DNA of 6,593 nucleotides. It comes from Dehalococcoidales bacterium (GTDB taxonomy: Bacteria > Chloroflexota > Dehalococcoidia > Dehalococcoidales > JAQTRN01). Made by a program: the position numbers and the translations under genes. The notes beneath the pieces are model-generated. The model searched no databases and was not told where the DNA came from. It saw only the letters and a list, made by a program, of their open reading frames with translations. The stretch is from NCBI GenBank assembly GCA_028711795.1, contig JAQTRN010000062.1:1-6593 (forward strand). Direction: 5' to 3'. Numbering within the stretch: position 1 is the stretch's first letter; every line of letters begins with the position of its first letter. This document shows, in pieces, positions 1-5,468 of the stretch.

Positions 1-924
1 CGAAACGAAGAACGGTGTGATGCCGGCGCTCCGGAAGGCGTCCCGGATCTCAGTCATGCGGGTGCGGACTGGTGGCAGATCAATCTTGTTGACCGCTACC
101 AGTTGCGGTTTCTGCGCCAGGGTGGCATCAAAAAGGCTCAGCTCGGTGTTTACCCGGGTCATATCCTCCACCGGCGATGCGGCACTGCCATCTACCAGGT
201 GAATCAGGATTCTGGTACGCAGGATATGGCGGAGAAAATCATGGCCCAGCCCCCGCCCCAGATGGGCACCGGTTATCAACCCCGGGATTTCCGCCAGTAC
301 GAAAATTTCCTCATTGACCGTCACCATACCCAGAATAGGCTCCCGGGTGGTAAAGGGATAATCGGCGATTTTCGGCCTGGCTGCTGACGCTGCCGCCAGT
401 AGACTCGACTTACCCACATTGGGGTAGCCGATAATGCCGGCATCAGCGATCAACCTCATTTCCAGAATAATCGACGTTTCTTGCCCGGGCTCTCCCTTCC
501 GGGCTATCTGAGGAGCCTGGTTGGTCGCCGAGGCAAAGTGAACGTTACCCCACCCACCATGGCCCCCTCTGGCAACTATTACCTGCTGCTCTAGCTGTTC
601 CAGGTCAGCGATAAAACCACCGCCCGTCGGTATGGTTTCCCGGACTATGGTACCCACCGGTACGGCCAGTACCAGGTCCTTACCTTTCCGGCCGTGCTTC
701 TTTTTCCCCTCCCCGTGACCGCCATCTCCCGCCCGATAGGACCTTCTACGGGCAATCATCCGCAGGTCGTCAACGCTAGGGTCCGCCCGGATGATAACAT
801 CGCCGCCGTCTCCACCATCACCGCCATCAGGACCGCCGAAGGGGATAAACTTCTCCCGCCGGAAGCTGACAACACCATTACCCCCATCACCGGCTCTAAC
901 CAGTACCTCTACCTTATCGAACAC
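1..924 (-). CDS. obgE: GTPase Obg/CgtA, 5' part (3' end outside window)
   Basis: Obg-family GTPase, a ribosome-associated protein that acts in large-subunit maturation and stress or growth control in the cytoplasm. My own minus-strand reading gives 308 codons before the edge. The N-terminal Obg fold (about residues 1-157) begins MFDKVEVLVRAGDGG and has the usual glycine-rich GGPDGGDGG segment. The G domain follows: G1 GYPNVGKS at 166-173, switch I DYPFTT at 188-193, G3 as EIPG at 212-215 (Glu where most Obg proteins have Asp), and G4 NKID at 279-282. It ends in FFVS, just where the G5 motif begins. Family proteins are usually 330-430 residues, so part of the G domain end and any C-terminal domain are missing. 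The GTG start is chosen because the Obg N-terminus begins exactly there and an in-frame TAA lies five codons upstream; AAAGGT about 11 bases upstream is a modest ribosome site. Identity is nearly certain. Confidence 0.96.
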   Translation of the reverse strand, partial: MFDKVEVLVRAGDGGNGVVSFRREKFIPFGGPDGGDGGDGGDVIIRADPSVDDLRMIARRRSYRAGDGGHGEGKKKHGRKGKDLVLAVPVGTIVRETIPTGGGFIADLEQLEQQVIVARGGHGGWGNVHFASATNQAPQIARKGEPGQETSIILEMRLIADAGIIGYPNVGKSSLLAAASAARPKIADYPFTTREPILGMVTVNEEIFVLAEIPGLITGAHLGRGLGHDFLRHILRTRILIHLVDGSAASPVEDMTRVNTELSLFDATLAQKPQLVAVNKIDLPPVRTRMTEIRDAFRSAGITPFFVS

Positions 925-1194
925 GATATAATATTACCTTTAGCATATTAGTAAGAATGATAATATATCCTCTGTCACTTAGTTAGTCTAAGTAATAGTG
1001 GTTATAATAATAGCATACTCGTGGGACGGGAGGTTTAGCGCTGGCGCTATGGAATGGTGGGTGGAACCGAAGGGGTAGTCTCACTTATTGTGGAAGCTAT
1101 TAGCCTCCGGGGACTTATGACAAAAAAGGTGGGGTTGTGCAAAATCTGTCATATTCGGGCTGCCGCCCAGTAGTACTTTAGCTGATCGAGGGGT
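925..1194. other. Intergenic region between dnaA 3' end and obgE start
   Basis: There is no gene here. Bases 921-1020 contain only 27 G/C by my count, against a GC-rich surrounding, and the GC content rises again from 1021. The segment holds the candidate obgE promoter. It also holds a dyad ACTTAG-N5-CTAAGT (977-993), a dyad TAGCGC-TG-GCGCTA (1036-1049), and a minus-strand hairpin at 1092-1108 with a 7-bp stem (one G-U pair) and 3-base loop. A DnaA-box-like TTTTGCACA lies on the minus strand at 1136-1144. A short GGGC-TGCC-GCCC hairpin (1157-1168) follows the dnaA stop but lacks a good T-run. It could be a structured obgE leader, origin-like DNA, or plain spacer. No tRNA or SRP-RNA-like core was found. 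Confidence 0.6.
962..991 (-). promoter_or_regulatory. Candidate obgE promoter
   Basis: On the minus strand, TTAGAC (986-991) and TATATT (962-967) are separated by 18 bases. This would start transcription near 955, about 30 bases before the obgE GTG. An alternative is the extended -10 TGC-TATTAT at 1007-1015, which has no clear -35. Because the segment is very AT-rich, matches by chance are likely, so this is tentative. Confidence 0.3.
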
Positions 1195-2541
1195 TCAATA
1201 GTTCCGATGCTTCGTTTCGTGTAATCGCTGCTGTATCTCAAGGACCTGGCGCTTCAAGTGAGGGCTGGTGTCAAGCCCGTTGCTTATCTTTTCACAAGCG
1301 TGTCTGACCGTCGATGGGTTCCGCCCGCCGACCTCCTGGCCGATCTGAGATAACGAGTAGTTGGTCTCCTGCTTAATAAGGTACATGGCTACCTGCCGGG
1401 CGAGGGCGGTCTCCTTGTCCCGCTTCTCCCCACGCAAGTCGGCCAGTTCCAACTGGAAACAATTGGCCACTTCTTCGAGTATCATGGCGGTGGTGATGGC
1501 AACACCGTTGGGGTTCTTACTGCCGATATCAGCGAGCGCCCTGGCGGCTAATTCAGGGGTCATTAGCGTCCGCAGCAGCCGGGCGTAGGCGATAACCCGG
1601 TTCAAATTACCCTCCAGTTCCCGGATGTTCTGCTGGATGCGCTGGGCGATAATTTCGAGCACGTCGGGGGCGACCTGGGCACCGGCCTGCTCTGCCTTGG
1701 TATGCAGGATGGCCAGTCTGGTTTCATAATCGGGTGGTTGGATATCGGCGACCAGCCCCCATTCGAACCGGGAACGGAGCCGTTCGCCCAGCAGGGGCAT
1801 AGCCTGTGGGGTGCGGTCGCTGGTAATAACGATCTGGTGGTTGGCGTTATGCAGCTCATTAAAGGTGTGGAAGAAACACTCTTCGGTCTGTTCCTTGCCG
1901 CTAAGGAACTGGATATCATCGATCAACAGCGTACCCGTGCTCCGGTATTTACTGCGAAATTCCTCGGTTCGGTGGTTCCGGATAGCACCGATGAACTCAT
2001 TGGTGAACTGTTCGCCGCTGACGTACAGCACCGACTCCTTACCTTTGAGAGCCGTATGACCGATAGCATGCAGCAGGTGTGTTTTGCCCAGGCCAACTCC
2101 GCCGCAGATGAACAGGGGATTATAGCTGTGTCCCGGGTTTTCCGCCACCGCGAGAGCGCCGGCATGTGCCAGGCGGTTACAGTTACTGACGACAAAATTA
2201 CCGAAGGTATAACGGGGATTAAGATTGTCGGAGACGGCCGGCGTGATAGCTGTAGTCTCGGTGGAGGCGTGATAGTTTCCCGGCTTACCGGTGTCTATGG
2301 AGAAGATGATCTGGACGTCCCGGCGGACGATACCGATCAGCGTTTTCTCAATTAGCGAGCGCTGGTTCTGGTCTAGATATTCGGCGATAAAGGCGTTGGG
2401 CACGCCGACCACAAATTGGTTATCCTGATAGCTGAGGCCTTTAGTCTTCTCTAGCCAGGTCCGGTAGTTAGCCTTACTGACCTGGACCTGAAGTTCACCC
2501 AGAGCGGTCGCCCAAATTTCTTGTGCTGATCTGGATTGCAT
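1195..2541 (-). CDS. dnaA: Chromosomal replication initiator protein DnaA
   Basis: AAA+ initiator that binds DnaA boxes and opens the replication origin. The 448 residues match the family length (about 446-467). Domain I occupies about 1-85 and includes the usual NYRTWL segment; a short linker follows. The AAA+ domain starts near 108 with Walker A GGVGLGKT (147-154), Walker B LLIDDI (205-210), sensor 1 VITSD (238-242), the arginine-finger region RLRSRF (254-259) and sensor 2 RELEG (307-311). Domain IV (about 355-448) is the DNA-binding part. Its signature reads GGRNPSTVRHACEKI (405-419), whereas the common form is GGRDHTTVLHACEKI, so three base-contact positions differ. The ATG at 2541 is preferred over an in-frame TTG at 2565 because AAGGG (2549-2553) sits 7 bases upstream and domain I begins there. 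The gene is divergent from fmt, with obgE downstream on the same strand; dnaN is absent nearby. Confidence 0.97.
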   Translation of the reverse strand: MQSRSAQEIWATALGELQVQVSKANYRTWLEKTKGLSYQDNQFVVGVPNAFIAEYLDQNQRSLIEKTLIGIVRRDVQIIFSIDTGKPGNYHASTETTAITPAVSDNLNPRYTFGNFVVSNCNRLAHAGALAVAENPGHSYNPLFICGGVGLGKTHLLHAIGHTALKGKESVLYVSGEQFTNEFIGAIRNHRTEEFRSKYRSTGTLLIDDIQFLSGKEQTEECFFHTFNELHNANHQIVITSDRTPQAMPLLGERLRSRFEWGLVADIQPPDYETRLAILHTKAEQAGAQVAPDVLEIIAQRIQQNIRELEGNLNRVIAYARLLRTLMTPELAARALADIGSKNPNGVAITTAMILEEVANCFQLELADLRGEKRDKETALARQVAMYLIKQETNYSLSQIGQEVGGRNPSTVRHACEKISNGLDTSPHLKRQVLEIQQRLHETKHRNY

Positions 2542-2625
2542 CCAGTTACCCTTCACCGATCCCAAGCTATCGTGTTTGTGCTAGAATTAAGGCGCTATTT
2601 CTCCCCGGGCGGTCAAAGTTAGGCG

Positions 2626-2664
2626 TGGACTAACAGCGGGAGGAACTTTATAGCGATGGACTAA
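2626..2664. repeat. 8-bp direct repeat TGGACTAA, 31 bp apart
   Basis: TGGACTAA occurs at 2626-2633 and again at 2657-2664, a spacing of 31 bp or about three helical turns. Read toward dnaA it is TTAGTCCA. One copy lies inside the spacer of the candidate dnaA promoter and the other just past its predicted start site, which would suit a repressor or autoregulator. Related GACTAAC heptamers occur at 6188-6194 (plus) and 982-988 (minus). The regulatory role is inference. Confidence 0.45.
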
Positions 2665-2677
2665 TGTTAGCTGGCAA
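2647..2677 (-). promoter_or_regulatory. Candidate dnaA promoter
   Basis: On the minus strand, TTGCCA (2672-2677) matches the -35 consensus at five of six bases and TATAAA (2647-2652) matches the -10 at five of six. The 19-base spacer is slightly long. The predicted start near 2640 gives a leader of about 100 bases before the dnaA ATG. Confidence 0.4.
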
Positions 2678-2763
2678 AATTCACCATCGGCAAGTTTTCT
2701 GGCACTGGTTAACAGTCGTTTTTCAACTATAGGCCGTCTTACTAGGTCTGTCGGGCTAATCCA

Positions 2764-2793
2764 TTTACCCTGAATTTACTTAATAGCTATAAG
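2764..2793 (+). promoter_or_regulatory. Candidate fmt promoter
   Basis: TTTACC (2764-2769) and TATAAG (2788-2793) are 18 bases apart, matching consensus at four and five of six bases. The predicted start near 2800 falls at the edge of the palindrome at 2802-2825, leaving a leader of about 50 bases before fmt. Confidence 0.33.
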
Positions 2794-2801
2794 GACCGGG
2801 T

Positions 2802-2825
2802 TGCCGCCAAAAATTTTTCTCGGCA
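2802..2825. repeat. 24-bp imperfect palindrome in the fmt leader
   Basis: TGCCG-CC-AAAAA is mirrored by TTTTT-CT-CGGCA about a centre between 2813 and 2814, with 20 of 24 positions symmetric. It ends 24 bases before the fmt start codon. It could be an operator for a dimeric regulator or a hairpin in the mRNA leader. It is not a good terminator, because no T-run follows the outer arm. Confidence 0.5.
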
Positions 2826-2849
2826 GGACTTTCGGGTGGGAGGTCTATC

Positions 2850-3800
2850 ATGAGAGTGGTATTTATGGGTACTCCCGAGTTTGCCATTCCGCCTCTGGAG
2901 TATCTATTACTGGACCGGTATGAGGTGGCGGCTCTCTATACCCAGCCGGATAGACCGGTGGGCCGGGGGCGCTCCCTGTCACCACCGCCGATAAAGAGAG
3001 TGGCCCAGACCTGGCAGTTGCCGGTAGCCCAACCGCCGAATCTCAAAGGTGCTGAGGTAGCGGAGCAACTGGCGGCCTTCCATCCGGACGTCATTGTGGT
3101 GGCGGCCTTTGGCCAGATACTGCCGCCGTCCATTCTCAGTATCCCTCCCCACCAGTGTCTCAACATTCACCCATCGCTTTTACCGAAGTTCCGGGGGGCG
3201 GCGCCGGTGCCAGCGGCCATTCTGAGTGGCGATGAGTTTACCGGCGTCAGTATCATGCTTATGGAAAAAGGACTGGATACCGGCCCGGTGTTGACCCGAG
3301 CGCAAGTTCCGATTGCGCCATCGGATACCACCGGCACGCTCATGGTCAAGCTATCAGTGATAGGCGCACACTTGCTCCTGGAAGTGTTGCCGCGCTGGGT
3401 CCGTGGCGAGATTACCCCCCAGCCACAGAGTAGCGCCGCTGCCACCTACTCGGCCCCGATAACCAAAGAAGCCGGCGAGATTGACTGGCAGCGGCCTGCC
3501 GCGGAGATCTGGCGGCGGGTGCGTGCTTTCCAGCCCTGGCCGGGGTGTTTTACCCGGTGGCGGGGGAAACAGCTAAAAATCCTGGAAGCCGTTCCCTTAC
3601 CGGGGTCTGGAGACTTGAAGGCCGGGACAGTAGTCGCTCTGCCCCCGGGTGCCGGGCAGGGGGCGGTTTGCGGTGTCGCTACTGGGGATGGCGTGCTGGG
3701 ACTGCTGAAGGTGCAGTTGGAAGGCAGACAGGCCTTATCCATTGCCGAATTCCGGCGTGGCCAAAGGGATTTCATCGGCGCGGTACTGCCGTTGAGTTGA
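2850..3800 (+). CDS. fmt: Methionyl-tRNA formyltransferase
   Basis: Transfers a formyl group from 10-formyltetrahydrofolate to the methionine on initiator tRNA, a cytoplasmic step of bacterial translation initiation. The 316 residues agree with the usual length of about 315. The N-terminal formyltransferase domain (about 1-185) starts RVVFMGTPEFA and carries the catalytic set N105, H107 and D143 (in NIHPSLLP and GLDTGPVL), plus the RGAAP segment at 115-119 and the GRGRSLSPPPIK loop near 38-49. The C-terminal tRNA-binding domain contains EIDWQRPAAEIWRRVRAFQP. The ATG is preceded by GGGAGG (2838-2843) with a 6-base gap. The deformylase gene def, a common neighbour, is not visible. It is divergent from dnaA and lies 52 bp before the metallopeptidase gene. 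Confidence 0.97.
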   Translation: MRVVFMGTPEFAIPPLEYLLLDRYEVAALYTQPDRPVGRGRSLSPPPIKRVAQTWQLPVAQPPNLKGAEVAEQLAAFHPDVIVVAAFGQILPPSILSIPPHQCLNIHPSLLPKFRGAAPVPAAILSGDEFTGVSIMLMEKGLDTGPVLTRAQVPIAPSDTTGTLMVKLSVIGAHLLLEVLPRWVRGEITPQPQSSAAATYSAPITKEAGEIDWQRPAAEIWRRVRAFQPWPGCFTRWRGKQLKILEAVPLPGSGDLKAGTVVALPPGAGQGAVCGVATGDGVLGLLKVQLEGRQALSIAEFRRGQRDFIGAVLPLS

Positions 3801-3821
3801 ATTGCGGCGGTGTGTTAAAAT
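3792..3821 (+). promoter_or_regulatory. Likely promoter of the zinc metallopeptidase gene
   Basis: TTGAGT (3792-3797), an 18-base spacer and TAAAAT (3816-3821) overlap the end of fmt. A TG-T step directly before the -10 makes it an extended -10 element. The predicted start near 3828 leaves about 25 bases of leader, suggesting that the peptidase and probably mazG can be transcribed independently of fmt. Confidence 0.48.
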
Positions 3822-3852
3822 TGTATTCAGTTGGGAAAGGTGGTGAGTGGTG

Positions 3853-4551
3853 ATGTTGACATATCTGCTCTTCATGCTGCCCCCGCTGGTGTTTATGCTC
3901 TATGCCCAGGCGAGGGTGGCATCGGCTTACAATAAGTACTCCCAGGTGCCTAATGCCCGGGGAATTACCGGGGTCCAGGCAGCCGAGCGGTTGCTGGCCC
4001 ATAACGGCCTGAACCAGGTACGGGTTGAGGAAACCAAAGGACAACTGACGGATCACTATGACCCCAGGCAGAAAGTCCTGCGTCTTTCGGCGACCGTAGC
4101 CAGAAATCCATCCGTAGCCGCCCTCGGTATCGTGGCTCATGAAGTGGGGCACGCCATGCAGGACAAACTGGCTTACACTCCCCTGAAAGTGCGGAGCACT
4201 TTGGTACCCGTCGCCAATATCGGCAGCCGTTTCGGTTTCATACTGGTCATCATCGGGCCGGTCCTGTACGGACTGGGCACCGGTTTCGGGCTGGATGTTG
4301 TGTGGGTCGGCATTGCCCTGTTCGCCGCGGCGGTGCTCTTTGCCCTGATTACCCTGCCAGTGGAGTACAATGCTTCCAGTCGCGCCCGGCAGATGCTGCA
4401 GCAGACCGGTCTGGTCTCGGACACGGAGTCTGCCGGCGCCAGTGCCGTTCTTTCGGCGGCGGCCCTGACCTATGTGGCTGCTTTGCTGCAGGCGGTGGCC
4501 CAGCTTTTTTATTTCGTCATGCTGGCGCTGGGTATGGGACGAAGACGGTAG
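3853..4551 (+). CDS. YugP-type zinc-dependent membrane metallopeptidase
   Basis: Member of the neutral zinc metallopeptidase family typified by Bacillus YugP (Zn_peptidase_2). The physiological substrate of this family is not established to my knowledge. The 232 residues begin with a membrane segment (about 2-19). They contain a conserved-looking DHYDP...LRLS stretch (67-79), the zinc site HEVGH (H96, E97, H100) and E171 in LPVEYNASS, the likely third ligand. Further hydrophobic segments at about 114-140, 149-169 and 197-227 suggest an integral membrane enzyme with the catalytic motif between the first two. Three start codons lie in tandem (GTG 3847, GTG 3850, ATG 3853). I chose the ATG because GGTGA (3842-3846) is then 6 bases upstream, while the GTGs would be too close. 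The family call is firm; the biological role is unknown. Confidence 0.9.
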   Translation: MLTYLLFMLPPLVFMLYAQARVASAYNKYSQVPNARGITGVQAAERLLAHNGLNQVRVEETKGQLTDHYDPRQKVLRLSATVARNPSVAALGIVAHEVGHAMQDKLAYTPLKVRSTLVPVANIGSRFGFILVIIGPVLYGLGTGFGLDVVWVGIALFAAAVLFALITLPVEYNASSRARQMLQQTGLVSDTESAGASAVLSAAALTYVAALLQAVAQLFYFVMLALGMGRRR

Positions 4552-4641
4552 TTGACTGTCCGGCGTACCTTGTTTGGATTCACTTTATCATTTGAGTCCG
4601 GATCGGGCTACTTGATACATCGTTATAGTTAGGGGGGTGTT

Positions 4642-5421
4642 TTGCCTTTACCGGAAGACCTGAGCCAGTTCACCGCCCTGGTAGATATCGTCGCCCGGCT
4701 GCGGGCGCCGGACGGCTGTCCCTGGGACAGACAGCAGACTCATGCCTCGCTGCGGGAGTACCTGCTGGAGGAGTGCTATGAGGTGCTGGAAGCTCTGGAC
4801 GAAGGGGACTCCGCCAAGCTATGCGGCGAACTGGGTGACCTGCTGCTCCAGATAATTCTGCACACCCGGATTGCCACTGAAGCCGGAGAGTTTGAACTGG
4901 GTGACGTTGTCTGGGGGATCAACACTAAATTGGTCCACCGTCACCCCCACGTGTTTGGCCCACTGAAGATAACGGACGCCGGCGAGATACCGCATAACTG
5001 GGAGGCTCTCAAGAAAGAGGAAAGGGACGCGGGTACCTCGATTCTGGCCCACGTCCCCAAAGAGATGCCGGCACTGGCCTACAGCCAGGATATCCAGCGC
5101 CGGGTAGCCCAGGTGGGCTTCGACTGGCCGGATATCGAAGGCGTGATTGACAAACTGGCCGAGGAAATCGGTGAATTCCGGCGAGCGGCGGATGCGGAGC
5201 AGAAGGCCAGGGAGTTTGGCGACCTTCTCTTTACCCTGGTCAATTTTGCCCGCCGGCAGGGGATTGACTCCGAGACGGCCCTGCGGGAAGCCAGCCGGCG
5301 TTTCTCCCGGCGGTTTGTCTACATGGAAGAGGCCTGCCGGCAGCGGAGCGTCGAGATCGGCGACTTATCTCTGGCGGAGCAGAACGCCCTGTGGGCAGAA
5401 GCCAAGAAAGTGACCGGCTGA
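4642..5421 (+). CDS. mazG: Nucleoside triphosphate pyrophosphohydrolase MazG
   Basis: Hydrolyses nucleoside triphosphates to the monophosphate and pyrophosphate, cleaning the nucleotide pool and in some bacteria tuning the stringent response. The 259 residues fit the two-domain form (E. coli MazG has 263). The N-terminal domain has GCPWDRQQTHASLR (25-38), the metal-binding EECYE (43-47) and ELGD (63-66). The linker region carries KLVHRHPHVFG (97-107 at most). The C-terminal domain repeats the pattern with EEIGEF (174-179) and EFGD (191-194), so both active-site sets appear intact. The start is TTG: AGGGGGG (4631-4637) lies 4 bases upstream and an in-frame TAG at 4630 rules out a longer protein. 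A TTGACT directly after the preceding stop has no matching -10, so co-transcription with the upstream peptidase gene is likely. A terminator follows. Confidence 0.95.
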   Translation: MPLPEDLSQFTALVDIVARLRAPDGCPWDRQQTHASLREYLLEECYEVLEALDEGDSAKLCGELGDLLLQIILHTRIATEAGEFELGDVVWGINTKLVHRHPHVFGPLKITDAGEIPHNWEALKKEERDAGTSILAHVPKEMPALAYSQDIQRRVAQVGFDWPDIEGVIDKLAEEIGEFRRAADAEQKAREFGDLLFTLVNFARRQGIDSETALREASRRFSRRFVYMEEACRQRSVEIGDLSLAEQNALWAEAKKVTG

Positions 5422-5427
5422 GCCATC

Positions 5428-5451
5428 CCGGGAGTAGTGCCCGGTTCTTTT
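5428..5451 (+). terminator. Rho-independent terminator of mazG
   Basis: A CCGGG / CCCGG stem (5428-5432 and 5440-5444) with a 7-base loop is followed at once by TTCTTTT. It starts 7 bases after the mazG stop and lies between two convergent genes. On the minus strand the hairpin exists but no T-run follows, so it probably serves mazG only. Confidence 0.72.
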
Positions 5452-5468
5452 GAGGGCAAATCAGCTAG

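Larger units (their letters stand above)
2542..2849. other. Divergent control region between dnaA and fmt
   Basis: This 308-bp stretch has no gene that I can support. It contains the candidate dnaA promoter (minus), a candidate fmt promoter (plus), two copies of TGGACTAA, two short dyads built on CTAA/TTAG (2618-2634 and 2661-2670), and a 24-bp imperfect palindrome (2802-2825). I found no canonical TTATCCACA box on either strand. A TG-C-TAGAAT extended -10 look-alike occurs on the plus strand at 2579-2587 without a matching -35. Confidence 0.6.

Noticed and set aside
927..932. Perfect TATAAT on the plus strand
   Set aside because: It lies in the AT-rich obgE upstream region at the obgE start; no -35 at the right distance and no plus-strand gene follows.
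694..951. Plus-strand open frame opposite the obgE 5' end
   Set aside because: It mirrors the conserved glycine-rich Obg N-terminus, which explains the open frame; no family resemblance.
1157..1168. GGGC-TGCC-GCCC hairpin after the dnaA stop as a terminator
   Set aside because: The stem is only 4 bp and on the minus strand the nearest T-run begins about 12 bases later, so it does not fit a rho-independent terminator.
1190..1206. GGGGTTCAATAGTTCC resembles a tRNA T-loop
   Set aside because: The flanking bases do not pair, no acceptor or anticodon arms surround it, and it overlaps the end of dnaA.
1702..2355. A 217-codon open frame on the plus strand opposite dnaA
   Set aside because: It lies wholly inside a textbook DnaA reading frame, its translation shows no recognisable domain, and long antisense frames are common over GC-rich genes.
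2601..2616. TTGACC on the minus strand (2611-2616) as the dnaA -35
   Set aside because: No acceptable -10 lies 16-19 bases downstream; the TTGCCA/TATAAA pair further upstream fits better.
4552..4641. TTGACT just after the metallopeptidase stop as a mazG promoter
   Set aside because: No -10-like hexamer lies at the expected spacing, and TATAGT at 4625-4630 is too close to the start codon to serve.
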